A stretch of DNA of 64,000 bases from NCBI RefSeq assembly GCF_020497125.1, contig NC_059093.1, positions 22,503,301 to 22,567,300 on the forward strand, read 5' to 3'. Made by a program: the position numbers and the translations under genes. Position 1 is the stretch's first letter; each line of letters begins with the position of its first letter. The notes under the pieces were generated by a model that searched no databases, was not told the DNA's origin, and saw nothing but the letters and a program-made list of their open reading frames with translations. The DNA comes from Mauremys mutica (Eukaryota > Chordata > Testudines > Geoemydidae). Below, piece after piece: positions 10,789-22,744 of this stretch.

Positions 10789-12064
10789 GTGCACCAGGCC
10801 CCGTGGCCAGCCCAATGGTACCAGTGGGTACTGTGGCCCCCAAGACAGCCACTGGTGGGGGCTCGCTCGGTGGCTGGAGCCTCAGAAGGACCATCGGCCA
10901 TCCTCTCCAGACCTCAGAGGAAGGGGTCGGTGGGATGTACATCCTCCGCGCCGTGCCCAGAGACTGATCACATGGTGGACCCTCCAGTGCCGGTGGACAC
11001 ACAAAGTACCATGCTGGCCTCCTCGCCCTCCCTGGATGAGGCGATTACGGTTCTGCCTCCCTCCCCGCAGGAGGACTTTAGGGCCCACCAAGAACTCTTA
11101 CAAAGGGTGGCATCAAGCCTCCAGCTCCAAGCAGAGGAGATGGAGGAACCCTCGGACTCCGTGTTTAATGTGCTGTCCTCCTCGGCACTGGACAGGGTGG
11201 CCTTGCCTCTCCATGAAGGGGTGGCAAAAATTTCAAATGCCCTGTGGCAAACACCGGCCTCACTGGCCCCCATCTCTAAGAGAGTGGAACACAAGTATTT
11301 TGTACCTGCCAAGGGGCATGGATACTTATACACCCACCCTGCTCCTAACTCCCTGGTGGTCGAGTCGGTCAACCACAGGGAACGGCAGGGCCAGCCAGCC
11401 CCTACCCCCAAAAATAAAGATTCATGGAGGCTGGACTCTTTTGGAAGAAAAAATGAATTTGCTCTCGAGCTTCCAGGTATGGGTGGCTCTCCTGGGCTGG
11501 TATGGATTCTATCTGTTGGGTTCCCTGCCCAAGTTCGAGGACTCCCTCCAGGAGTGCGACAGGAAGGAGTTCAAAGCGCTGGTGGAAGAGGGTACAGCGG
11601 CTGCCAGGGCAACCCTGCAGGCAGTTTCGGATGCAGTGTCCAGCGAGGCGCATGCTGCCATGCAGGATCTCCCATTTGACAGCAATGCTCTGTTTGTGGA
11701 ACAAACGGATACAAAGCTACATGGTCTGAAGGACTCCCGCATGACTCTCCAGACTCTGGGTCTCTATGTTCCGGCTCAACCTAACAAGTTCAAGCCGCAG
11801 CAGACTCGCGCTCAGGCCACCCACCGAAAATACAAAACCGCTTATAAAAAGTCGCGGGAGTATAAGAGGTGCCCACTGAGGCAGTCTCGGCCTGCCCCCA
11901 GCCTGGGTCCTCCAAGGGCAAGCAGGCAGGGAAAAGGCGGTTTTGATGGGACTCCTGGGGGCGCCCCGCTAGTTCTCATCAGGGATCCACCATCAATAAA
12001 GTTTCCCTTCTCCAATCGGTTTTGTGCTTTCCTCCCAGAATGGTCACAGCTGACCTCAGACTGA
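10789..12064 (+). pseudogene. DIRS gag-like region
   Basis: Two overlapping frames (10789-11679 and 11036-12064) share one broken protein. The recognisable pieces are an acidic segment with LDEAITVLPPSPQEDFRAHQ, a central AKISNALWQTPAS region, and a Lys/Arg-rich end (RKYKTAYKKSREYKR). The second DIRS element at 22.7-24.3 kb has the same order (HQELLRKASHNLGLQAEGMD, IWQTLASSAP, KYFAPSKGY). This supports a gag-like role in particle formation. No zinc knuckle is seen. Confidence 0.75.
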
Positions 12065-12177
12065 TGAGTTCTTAACACCATCTTCCGGGGCTACACCCTC
12101 CAGTTTACTTCCTCCCCGCCCAACCGCCCCCATCCCGCCTGGGGGACCCCTCGCACAAGGCTCTGCTTGAGGAGGAG

Positions 12178-13930
12178 GTGGGGCAGCTCCTGGGCCTAGG
12201 AGCGGTGGAAGCAGTACCGGGGGAGTTCAAAGGCAAGGGGTACTACTCCCGCTATTTCCTTATCCCGAAGGCCAAAGTGTGGCTCAGGCTCATCTTGAAC
12301 CTGCAAGGCCTGAACCAATACATGGTGAAGCTCAAGTTCCGCATGGTCTCACTGGCCTCCATCATCCCTTTCCTGGATCCCGGGGACTAGTACACTGCCC
12401 TCAATCTGCAAGACGCGAACTTCCACATCCGCATATTCGAGGGACACAGACGCTTGCTCCATTTCACGGTTGGACAAGAGCACTACCAATTTCCAGTCCT
12501 CCCGTTTGGCCTGCCCACTGCCCCCAGGATATTTACAAAGTGTATATTGGTGCTGGCGCCAGGGGGTTCCAGATCTTCCACTATCTGGACAACTGGTTGG
12601 TCAAGGGCAGCTCCTGGTCGCAGGTGTGGGATCACGTGGTGCTTCTTCTGTCCACGTGCACCACTTTGGGCCTGTTGGTAAGCAACACCAAGTCCACGTT
12701 AGTCCCAGTTCAATGCATAGAGTTTATTGGGGCGCTCCTGGACGCCTCGTCGGCCAGAGCCTCCCTCCCACTGGAGAGGTTTGAGACCCTGAAGGGGTTC
12801 ATCGACACGGTCACAAGGTTTCCGGTGACAACAGCAAGAGCATGCCTCGAGTTCTTGGGTCATATGTCAGCGTGCACGTATGTGGTCCAGCATGCCAGAC
12901 TCAGGATGAGGCCCCTCCAGCTCTGGTTGGCCTTAGAGTTCTCTCAGGCCAGGGACAGGATGGACAAAGTCCTCATGGTACCCGAGCCAGTGATTACCTC
13001 CCAACGGTGGCAGTCCTCTCTGAGAAACATACTCCAAGGGATCCCATTCAGGGGCAGGGCCCCGTCGCTGAAGCTGGTGTCCAATGCGTCGGATCTGGGA
13101 TGGGGGGCCCATGTCGGGAATGGTCAGACCCAAGGTCTATGGTCAGCTCAGGATCTGACCCTCCACATAAACGTCAAGGATCTCAGGGTGGTGCAGCTGG
13201 CATGCATGGCCTTCCGCTCGCACCTGGAGGGCCGGGTGGTCAGGGTCCTCATGGACAACATTGGCCTCGACGTTCTACATCAACAGGCAAGGCGGGACCC
13301 GATCCTCTGCCACGAAGCCCTCAGGCTGTGGGACTTTTGTATAGTCCGTGACATCTGCCTGCAGGCTTTCCATCTGCCGGGCGCCTGGAATGTGCAGGCC
13401 GATCGCTTGAGCAGGGACTTCTCCCCTCAGCACGAGTGGTCTCTCCACTCAGAGGTGGTGCACAGACTTTTCCAAGTGTGGAGAACTCCCCAGGTGGACC
13501 TGTTCACGACTTGTCAGAACCATCGCTGTCCCCGGTTTTGCTCCAGGGGGGCCCTGGGATGGGGCACTATCTCTGATGCCTTCCTTCTGTCCTGGTCAGG
13601 CCAGTTTCTCTATGCCTTTCCCCCATTCCCACTGATTGGCAAGGTCCTGGAAAAGATAAAGATGGACAAGGTCCAAGTCCTTCTGCTTGCCTCGGCCATT
13701 GTACCAGCATTGGTACAGGACCCTGACAGGCCTGGCGGTTGCCCCGCTGTGGCTGTTGCCGTCCCGCCTGGACCTGCTCTCCCTGGACCAGGGCCGCCTT
13801 CTCCACTCCAATCTAGCGGCACTCCACCTGATGGCGTGGCTGCTGAATTGTTAGGTAGGGAGGAAAGGACGTCCTCAGAAGGGGTTCAGCGCGTCCTCCT
13901 AGAAAGCAGGAGGCCCTCCACACGCTGAGC
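12178..13930 (+). pseudogene. DIRS reverse transcriptase / RNase H remnant
   Basis: The fingers and palm are readable (YYSRYFLIPKAK, then FPVLPFGLPTAPRIFTK). The coding frame is interrupted by a TAG at 12388-12390 where a Trp codon is expected. The catalytic YLDD box reads YLDN (12582-12593), so the polymerase would be inactive. An RNase H start (SNASDLGWGAHV) follows, with Asn in place of the first Asp. Downstream sequence (QADRLSRDFSPQHEWSL) is typical of DIRS and related elements. Confidence 0.9.
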
Positions 13931-13935
13931 CTACT

Positions 13936-14880
13936 TTGCAAAGTGGTCTCAGTTTTCCAGATGGACAGACGAGTGGGGCATTTTCCCAGTGGCTGCCACA
14001 ATCCAATTTATTCTGGACTATCTCCTCCACCTTAGATCTCAAGGCCTGGTGCCCTTGTCAGTCAAGGTGCACTTGGCGGCCATATCGGCCTTCCTCCCGC
14101 TGGTGCAGGGCCATGCGGTATTCTCCTATGCTATGACTGGCCGATTCCTTAGGGGGTTGGATCATCTCTTCCCATATGTTGAGCCCCCTGTCGTACAGTG
14201 GGACCTAAACCTGGTGTTGGCCCATCACACAGGGCCCTGGTTTGAGCTGCTAGCCATGTGCTTCTGGTCACACCTCTCATGGAAGGTGGCCTTCCTGGTT
14301 GCAATCACATCAGCTAGGTGGGTCTCGGAACTCAGGGCCCTGACCTCCGAGCCCCCGTACACAGTTTTCATAAGGATAAGGTTCAGCTCCGCCCACACCC
14401 TTCGTTCTTCCCGGAGGTGGTCTCTGCCTATTGCATGGGTCAGGACATTTTTCAGCTGGTCCTCTGCCCCAAGCCCCATGCATCCAGTGAGGAGCACCGC
14501 CTCCACACACTGGATGTGAGACGGGCTCTGGCCTTTTACCTGGAGCAGACTAAGCCATTCAGAAAGTCCTCACAACTGTTCATCCGGACAAGGGCATGAA
14601 AGATCGGCCGATCTCCACTCAGCGGCTCTCCAACTGGATCACCTCGTGCATTGGTACCTATTATGATCTGGCGGGAATCCCTCCGTCACCAATTGTGAGG
14701 GCGCACTCAACTCGGGCGCAGAGCTCGATGGCTGCCTTTTTGGCCCATGTCCCCATTCAGGACATTTGTGGGGCCGCCACATGGTCTTCAGTTCACCTTG
14801 CATTATGCAATCGTCTCCCAGACCACGGATGACGCTGGGTTCGGCAGAGCTGTGCTCCATCCCGAGAACTTGTGAACACC
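13936..14880 (+). pseudogene. DIRS tyrosine recombinase remnant
   Basis: The core-binding part (FILDYLLHLRSQGLVPLSVK) and catalytic part are spread over several frames. The Arg I box reads TSARWVSELRAL: the codon expected to hold the catalytic Arg is TGG at 14319-14321, probably a CpG transition. The HxxR box is intact (HSTR, 14704-14715). The C-terminal segment that should hold the nucleophilic Tyr is shifted to another frame after ATWSS. So the enzyme is dead on at least two counts. Confidence 0.88.
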
Positions 14881-14958
14881 TACCCACCTCCAACAGCTAT
14901 AGTTCGGAATCATCTACTGTGGAATACACATGAGCGAGCAAGCAAGCACTGGAAGAAG

Positions 14959-15287
14959 AAAAGACAGTTACCTGTTCCATGACTGGTGTTCTTCGAGATG
15001 TGTTGCTCAGGTGTATTCCACATCCCGTCCTCCTTCCCCTCTGTCGGAGTTGTCTGGCAAGAAGGAACTGAGGGTGGGGGTAGTGCGCAGCTCCCCTTAT
15101 ACTGTGCCATGGAGGCTCCACTCCAGGGGTCGCTGGGATACTCCCCACCCCCGCCACACACACACAGGTACTGCTAAGGGAAAACTTCTGGCACCGGTGC
15201 ACGTGGCGAGCATGCACACTTACTGTGGAATACACCTGAGCAACACATCTTGAAGAATGCCAGTTATGGAACAGATAACTGTCTTTT
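14959..15287. repeat. 64-bp inverted repeat at DIRS terminus
   Basis: AAAAGACAGTTACCTGTTCC...GTATTCCACA (14959-15022) recurs as its reverse complement at 15224-15287 with few mismatches. About 200 bases of GC-rich sequence lie between them. The same motif ends other DIRS pieces in this window (51130-51200, and reversed at 21830-21865 and 33620-33650). It is therefore part of the DIRS terminal and internal complementary repeats. Confidence 0.85.
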
Positions 15288-15290
15288 ACC

Positions 15291-17816
15291 AAACACTTGA
15301 TGGAAGCTTGTATCTTTTGACATGTAGCTTGTCCATTTTCTTCTGCCTACTTGCTTGTTTCAAAGAGCAAGTTGTAATATTCAAAAAGGCACAAGTATTC
15401 TCTTTCTTCCCCTACCCTCCCCCGATAGGAAAGGAGAGGGGAAAGAGGTTACCTCTACACAAACCACTCCTCCTTGCAACAGGTTTCTTTAGTTCTTTAA
15501 CCTTTTGAGTCATGTGACTGACGTGCTCTTTTGAGTGCATTTTTAACCTGCCTAATCTTTATAACACATTCAAATGTTTGTATCGTGGAGACATCAAATG
15601 CTTTTCTATGTCAGACAGCAACTCAGTCCATCACGGACACCATCTATTGCAACCAAAGACTGAATGGAACCCCTCGGAGGTGCTCAACTCTTCCTCCTAA
15701 TGGTCATTGTTGAGCAGAATATGGAACTCCTTTACTTTGCCTTGTATCATGATATCCACCGCTACCACCCTTTGTACTGTCAGTGAGGATTGAACCTGAT
15801 ACATTCAGCACCAAAAGCACAAGCCTTTTTCTACCACATGGTTGATTTTAGATCAGACAGCCTGAGCACCTTTATTGAATACAAGCATGCATGCAGGGAG
15901 GGACAGCGTAACCCTACGCAAGAAGTGGCTGCCCTCCCTTCAACAAATTTCACCAAGCTTATAAAGGCTAAAACCACAAAGCATCACTTATTAAAATTCC
16001 CTTATTTGGGATCATTACTGCAAATTAAGCAAACTAGCTCAATTCTTTCCATATTGGGTTTTTCCTGTTATTGTACTTTGGCAGTTTCGTTGGTGGTTTG
16101 CCTATCTTTGGACACCTGCTTGCGGTTACTTTAGCAAAAAGTTCTTGCTAGACTCTGCATGTTATCAGCTGGGCATCCCAGGGCCTCTTGGTTCCTCTTT
16201 TCTGCTTTTACGCCCTGGTGCCCTTTATACAGACAAACATATTTTGCAGAAGTATTAAGCCTGTTGCTCATATATGGCAATTATTTTAGCTACACTTTTG
16301 GGCCTAGTAGGGCAAGGGGTTAAGGCCTACAAATTACGCCAAGCAGCAACGGGGGGGCCCATTGATCCCTATCAATAGTCATGGTAATAAGCCGCTGTTC
16401 TCTCTGTGGAGCAGTGGCTAGAAGGGGACATGAAACATCTAGCATGTTATACTTGGAAATATGTACAACCTACCACCTATGTAATTGGCATATGTAGTGA
16501 TTGGAGGGGGAGGGCGGGAGAGTTTCCTTGAATGTGTAGTCCAAGTTTGGGCATGAAAATAACTTGGCTTTTAACTCTTCCATGGGGTCATACAGCGCCT
16601 TCACACTTGGCTTGTCTAGTCATAGGCTGGTAGAGCTCCAGGGGTTGTTGTTTTTTTTTCCCCTTAGTAGTAGTTAGTAACCTTATTGACAGGGCACTTA
16701 TGTTGAGCTCCAAACAAAACCCATATTGCAAGGTATTGACCGTTTGGGGAATGATCACTTGGATCACAGGCTCTGAAATTTAAAGGGACTAACAACGAAA
16801 TACCACAAGTACTGAAACCCTTATTTTACTTCTGTTTGCTACGGCTGCTTAACTATTTCAGAAATCCCACCTGTTTTGTTTAAATTGCACTTTTAGAAAA
16901 TACTGCTTAGCTTAGGGGACACCTTAATCTACATTAGTACCACCAGATGCCTCCCTTGCAGCTGCTCCTGATCTTTACCATTCTTGTCTTCATCATACTC
17001 GTAGCCTGTGGTAAACTAGCCCGTTGGCCAACTCTTCCAAACCTGTTGCCACCTCAGAAGCCAGGAGCAGTAAACCAAAGTTCCTACAGTAAGCAGCATT
17101 TCCAGATCAGTTATCTGTTTTGCTCTGTGCCTAGCCTTCTGTTTAATTTTTCTGTCCTTATCAGTATCTCCCTGAATAGGAGGCAGTCTTTTCTCATGAT
17201 ATATTATAGAAGTGTGCTCCAACCAAAACCTTTGATCCAAACATTGAAGAGTGTTCAAATTAGAAAGCCAAATCTGTATTTTCCACATGGCTCCTTTCTT
17301 CATAATGGAAGGAGATGATAACCCTGGATCCAAACTTCAGATGGTTTGAAATTGGGATCCGGGTTTGATTGATTGACAGCTTGGATTCCTATCTGATTGT
17401 TTTCGGTGTCTATCTGAGCCTGAACATTAGGGTGTCTGGATTTCAGGGGTGAAATCCTGGCTGTATTGAAGTCAGTGGGAGTTTTGCCACTGACTTTGTT
17501 GGTGCTAGGACTTCACCCGATCTTAGGTCCAAATTCTGCAGTCCTTACTCAGGGAAAAGTTCTAATCTACTTCAAAAGGATTTTAATCTGAATGCAAACT
17601 GTTCTGTTCCTGTACCAGATATGGACTAGCTACAGAGCTTGGTTATACACACCAGCCATGTTCATCCTGAGATCTTTTAATGCTCTTCCAGGTATGGCAA
17701 AGTTTAGCTTTAAATAAGGTATTTACACACAGTACCACCTAGTAGCTAAACAGTATAATACAGATCAGTATTCAATGACACTCCCCCTTTCAGTTCTACA
17801 TGCCTACCATTTACAG
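15291..17816. other. Intergenic, mostly unrecognised
   Basis: This is AT-rich sequence without a convincing gene. Around 15640-15850 the minus strand resembles a tRNA-derived SINE (on the + strand: GAGGATTGAACCTGATACATTCAGCACCAAAAGCACAAGCC, a B-box-like GGTTCAATCC in reverse). At 17452-17518 a partial palindrome (GGTGAAATCCTGG ... AGGACTTCACC) resembles an old amniote MITE. The rest is unassigned. Confidence 0.5.
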
Positions 17817-17880
17817 CAAAGAATCCTGTGGCACCTTATAGACTAACAGATGTTTTGGAGCATGAGCTTTCGTGGGTGAA
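17817..17880 (-). mobile_element. Penelope-like 3' fragment
   Basis: CAGCAAAGAATCCTGTGGCA through GAGCTTTCGTGGGTGAA matches the Penelope 3' module on the minus strand. It is cut before the outer end and inside the hammerhead-like stem, and is a short relic. Confidence 0.85.
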
Positions 17881-19270
17881 ACCCAACAGCTGGGTGCCTG
17901 CTATTTCGATCGCAGTTCTTGCCAAATCCTTCACCGTGCTAAAAGTACACTTCCCTGGAGTAGAATCATGTAGCAAACCACCCAAAATCTCAGCAGAGCT
18001 AGGCAGGAATAGCGTCTGCAAACATGGCCAGTTTACTCCTTTAAACTGGTGGCACAGGTGCCAGTTAGGAACCAGACATAAGCCTAGGTCACAGTCTCCG
18101 TTAGCTACCTGAGACGGGGGTTCTAAGCAAAAATAGTTATTTATTTTCCTGCAGCTCTCTCAGCTTCAACACTGGTTGTATTTCACACACCTTTGCAGTT
18201 CCTGCTGAGGGGTGACCGTGACATCACCAAAACCGCCCTTTTCTTCCCTCCACGTTGCCATAGTTAGGGACAGCATTTCCCAAACCACCGGATTAGCTCG
18301 GAGATGACTTGAGGAATAACCTCCTGTAGAGCTGAGACATACCAGGCTACAATCCAGACTAATGAGCAGCTCTATTACCCCTGCCCTGAAATCCTGGGTG
18401 CCTTACGATGCCTTGCTGAAGTAACTTCCACCTGGGCCACTCCCAAAGAGCCTTCCAGCAGGCAAGCCACACCCTGAGTCTCTGAGTGTAACTGCAGCCC
18501 CCCAGCCACACTGGGGTTACACTCTGTCTCTCCCCAGCCCTGGTTCTACTACACGGTGACCCCCCAATACACCCCCAGTCCCCCACATGCAGCTCCTGGA
18601 CAGTACAGAATCTCTGAAGGCCAATAAACCTTTAGGAGAATAATATGTACGATTATTTCAAATAGTTATTCAGAAACGTCAGTTTAAACACACTGGCTTA
18701 GAAAGAGTTAGAGATTTTATATGCATACAGGCATAACATAAATGAGGCATAACAATCATAATTGGCTACAAGAAAAACAAAGATAAAATGCTTCCTAACG
18801 CATACTTAAGAAATTATCTTCGTTTCAAAGCCAATTTTTCTAAACACATGCTTCAGTAGTCTTCCTGACCCAACTCCCTAGGGCAGTTGTGTCATTTTGT
18901 CTTCTCAGGTGTGGAGAATGCAATAGGCAGGAAGAGATGTGTTTTGTGGCTGTCTGCCCCTTCTGTCCCTGGGGGAAAATGGTGACTAACAATTGCTTTG
19001 CAGTGGGAAGAAAAGCTTAAATGTGATGCCCCAAATTTGTTTGGACTACAGAACAGTGATTGGGGTCATATCAGGTCTTGAGGAAATCTGCTAAATTAAC
19101 CTGTCTGCTATATAGGGGCTATTTTCTTTAATTTTAAAAATAGTTATAATTTTCCATCAAGACAGCTAATACAAGTTAGCTAACTCCATGGAACAGCCTA
19201 GTGGAATCAAGACCCAGATACATTTAACGTCCTCCCTCCATCACTCCTCAGCTGCAGGGAGAGGGGTCAC
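17881..19270. other. Intergenic, no feature recognised
   Basis: This is mixed-composition sequence, moderately GC-rich at 18230-18600. I see no exon with splice sites, no RNA gene and no mobile element that I can name. A decayed LTR is possible around 18000-18200, but the evidence is insufficient. Confidence 0.4.
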
Positions 19271-19274
19271 TGCA

Positions 19275-19860
19275 CACCCAACTTACATGCATCTGGACCT
19301 CCTATAACCAGACACGCCCACCATGCCTCACCCTGCACACCCAGAACCCCCCTGGCCCTCCATACCCAAACCCCATCCCATTGAACCTCAACCCCCGCAT
19401 CTGGAGCTCCCCTGCCACCAGACCCCAACCCCTGCATCCAGAACACCCCCACTGAGCTCCCTGCACCACTGAGTCCCCACATCCACACCCCCATCCCACT
19501 GACCCCAACCAACTGCACCCATACCCCCACCAAGCCCCACTCCCCCAGCACCCAGACCCCCCTGCTGAGACCCCCACACCCAGTCCCCTCCACTGAACCC
19601 CAACCACTTTCATCTGGAAGCACTGGCAGAGTCCCATTACTGGAATCCCCCCAACAAGTCTCTGTACATCCAGATCCCCCCCCCATCTACACCCCCCCCC
19701 ACTGAGCTGCCTGCACCCAGATTGTCCCACACAGAATCCTCTCACCCCACACCTGGATCCCCCCACACTGAGCCCTCCACACTTAGTTCCTCCTGGTTGA
19801 GCCTGCCTGCCCCACACCTGGTGGGCCCCAGGGTGTTTCTGGGGCAGACCTTGTGCTGTG
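19275..19860. repeat. C-rich low-complexity tandem repeat
   Basis: A degenerate array of ~20-40 bp units around CACCCAGACCCCC / ACTGAGCCCC. It creates long glycine- and tryptophan-rich open frames on the minus strand that are not genes. Confidence 0.8.
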
Positions 19861-19929
19861 TCAGGGTTGGGTGCAGCCTCCTCACTGATTCCGTGTCCCA
19901 GGGGTGGAGGGTGGAGAAGCTGTAGGGTG

Positions 19930-20195
19930 ATCTTCCACCGCTCTTTTAAAGGCGGCTCGTCCAGGCTGGGCTCAGAGCGGCACGGGAGACGGAGGCCGGT
20001 GCAGGCAGCGGGGAGTGGCGCATCCCGGGGAGCCCGGCGGCACGATGAGTGGCGGGGATCACTAGTTCTTGCCCCGCCCCCCGGGCCAGGGTCCGTGTCC
20101 CTGCAGAGCTGGGCTGGCCGCCCCAAGATTGGCCGGAATGCCGCCCCTTTCAATGTGCCGCCCCAGGCACGTGCTTTCTTGTCTGGTGCCGGTCC
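19930..20195. mobile_element. GC-rich hAT-type MITE, one end clear
   Basis: The right end reads GTCTGGTGCCGGTCCTG, the same type of terminus as the MITE at 1362-1768. It cuts straight into a zinc-finger exon. The left end and the target duplication are not clear, so it may be rearranged. Confidence 0.55.
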
Positions 20196-20548
20196 TGTGT
20201 GGATTCTCTGATGGCTAAGAAGCTGTGAGGGCCTACTGAACTTTTCCCCACACTCAACACACATGTTATTTCTCTCTCCCATGGGGATTCTCGGCTGGGT
20301 CGTGGTTTCCTTGAGGCCTCTCGGAGTTCCCCTACAATTAACAGATTTTCCACCTTTCTGTGTTGGCTGGATTCCCTGCTGAGTCTCTGGCCTCTGTTGA
20401 CTCTCACAGGCTTTTCCCTGCTCACATTTCCTGGACACGCCCCCTTTGTGTCTTTACAATAATGTCCCATGTGGTTTGACTTGCTCATCATCTTCCTGCT
20501 GAGGCTTCTGCTCCAAGGTCTCACTCACCCTCCCATCACCCGCTGGGA
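20196..20548 (-). pseudogene. KRAB-type C2H2 zinc-finger exon, truncated
   Basis: On the minus strand, an acceptor (CTCTGTGTCCCAG) leads into the spacer region typical of turtle KRAB-zinc-finger proteins (VSETLEQKPQQEDDEQVKPH). It continues to one C2H2 finger (CVECGEKFSRPSQLLSHQRIH, C-x2-C...H-x3-H). Two defects are visible: a TAA at 20454-20456, probably from CAA, and loss of all fingers after the first, where the MITE joins directly after the HTG linker start. Such genes encode DNA-binding repressors, often of mobile elements. No KRAB exon is visible upstream (to about 21.8 kb). Confidence 0.82.
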
Positions 20549-21555
20549 CACAGAGAAAAAAAGTCAGAAACAGGAATGGAAAAGCAGAGAACAAATGAAA
20601 AGAACAGCTGGAGATGAAGACAAATGAGGGATTGAATTTCCCCAAACTCTTCCTCAAAGGGGAGGAGGGGATCAATTCTATATCCAGTGCCCTCTAAACA
20701 CTCAGGGAGAAGGAAGTTCAGGGAGGAAGCTACTGCCAGGAGACAGTCAGGATAGGTAGGAAGCCAAGAGCAATATCTGCCCTGAGGATATGACACTTGC
20801 TGCAGACAAGCCTGAACCAAGAGAGCTCACAAGGTCTTTGTTGGGAATCCCAGCTGTTTCCTTCTGGCGCTGAGTTCATTTCATGATTACTCACTCCTAC
20901 CCAAGTGATATAAGACCAATCACCCTCCTGTCTCTCATCCAGCAAATATGTTACTAATCACATCATTATGACTCTGTCAGTAGCAATCTTGCAGGAAATT
21001 ACAGGTGCAAGGAGATCACAACAGGACTTGATACATGGGGGCATATGCCTTTAACAGTGACTTTGAAAAAGTGAGATTTAAAAATTGGGTGGAGAGTTAA
21101 GAGTTTAAAAATCAGTGTGGTGCTTGTGCACAGTATAATTTAGAAGGCAAGATTCCTTATTATTAGCACGAGTTTTGGTAAAGACTTGTTGGCATCTCAT
21201 GGAAAATACTGCATGTTATTCAGCTCACCCCGGTCATATTTTTATTCCTTTTTACCTGCATGAAAGCAGGATTTTAATTAAGAGCTCCCACTTCTATTCA
21301 TATTGCTTACTTCTCGCTAGAGGTTTTAAGACCAGATCCTCAGCTCATCAATCAGAGTAGCTCCAGTGTGAGTGTCCAGATCCATTAAAATCCTGTTGTG
21401 TACAAATGTCCTTAGTAATAGCAAAACAGGAGAGAAGGGAATGCTGGAAATACCACAGGCAGATCCCTCTATGAAGTTGAATGGTGTTCAGAGTTTTCCA
21501 TGAGGTGGCTATTGAGGAATGCAGTGCCAGTATACTTGAGCTAATAGCAAAAAAA
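20549..21555. other. Intron-like/intergenic, no gene
   Basis: This sequence would be the intron upstream of the zinc-finger exon on the minus strand. No KRAB box or other coding segment is visible. Confidence 0.5.
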
Positions 21556-21558
21556 TAA

Positions 21559-21740
21559 GAGATATGCCAATCTCCTAGAACTGGAAGGGGCCTTGAAGGG
21601 TCATTGAGTCCAGCCCTCTGCCTTCACTAGCAGGACCAATTTTTGCCCCAGATCCCTAAGTGGCCCCCTCAAGGGTTGAACTAACAACTGTAGGTTTAGC
21701 AGGCTAATGCTCAAACCACTGAGCTACCCCTCCCCACCAT
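21559..21740 (-). repeat. tRNA-derived turtle SINE
   Basis: Reverse complement of the SINE at 4499. The CR1-like tail (TCTCCTAGAACTGGAAGG) comes first and the tRNA-like A box (GCTCAAACCACTGAGCTA in reverse) last. Confidence 0.92.
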
Positions 21741-22744
21741 ATAGTTCCCAGTTTACCACTGTGTCTGAGAAGAGATGATAATGAATAAGACGCAAGAGGT
21801 AGTTATTATAGTACTAATCACTAGTTCTTCTTCAAGTGCCTGTTCATGTCCATTCCACATTAGGTGCACGCACGAGCGTTAGAAATATTTTTCCCTTGCA
21901 GCTCCCAGCGGGGGGCTCCCTGAGTGGCGCAACTGAGCCGTGCAGATATTCTCCCGCTGGCCTGACCCCCTCCAGTTCCTTCTTCCATGGCGGCATTGGT
22001 ACAGTCTCTTGCTCTCCTATGAGATGCAATCCCTTAGCCTTAGTGTTACAGAGCTGTTATCAGTTCGTTAGCAATCCCTCATTGTGGACGCTTAGTAGAT
22101 TAGGTGCTTGGAGGTTTCCAGCACCCACCCTGGGCCACGGGGCATGTTGCAGGCCCACGGGTTTAAGGCATGTGCCACACACCACAAGCCTCTGCTGGTT
22201 AGTGACCCCCACGACTCCTGTCTACATTGCCTGGGGGAAGCACACCAAATGGAGCGGTGTAAGATTTGCAAGGTGTTCAAGCCAAGAACAAAGAAAGAGA
22301 CTTTTGTTTGAAGCAGTTGTTGATGTAGGCCGTGCTGCAGCTAGGAGGCCCGGAGCACCCAACCATGGCTCCAGCTTCCTCGGTGCAGAGTGCCCCAGAT
22401 TCATCAAGAGACCCGGTGCCGGCCAAGCACCGGAAGCTGTCGGGCTCAGAGCGCCAAAGTAGGCCCCGGCATGGCTCATACTCCCAGGTGCAACCCAAGA
22501 CACAGCCAAAGAAAGGGCGCGGACATTCCCCGCAAAGGAGACCAGCACCATCCAAGGCCCCGAGCACCGGGAAGAGCGGGGATGGATGCTGTACTGGCGC
22601 TGTCACTGGTGCTGCTGGTGCAACGTGTCCCACCGAGTCCAGCTCTAGGTGAACTCAGTGCGGACGACAGGTTTGAGGGAGTAATAGATTAGCCCTCCAT
22701 GCCTAACACCTTTAAGGCGGGGAAGGACCTCATCACTCCTGGCA

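Larger units (their letters stand above)
10645..15290 (+). mobile_element. DIRS-like tyrosine-recombinase retrotransposon, decayed
   Basis: The order is that of the DIRS order: gag-like region (10789-12064), reverse transcriptase (12178-12780), RNase H (about 13070-13118), a linker/methyltransferase-like region to 13930, a tyrosine recombinase (13936-14880) and a structured end (14888-15290). All reading frames are broken. The left terminus is missing, replaced by a Penelope fragment. DIRS elements are thought to integrate circular DNA through the recombinase without target duplication, and none is visible here. Confidence 0.93.

Noticed and set aside
19267..20438. A 378-codon minus-strand frame, glycine-rich
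   Set aside because: Only its N-terminal ~80 codons are zinc-finger sequence. The rest is C-rich repeat and MITE.
22092..22692. Small arginine/proline-rich frames
   Set aside because: Alternative frames of the DIRS gag-like leader. Not independent genes.
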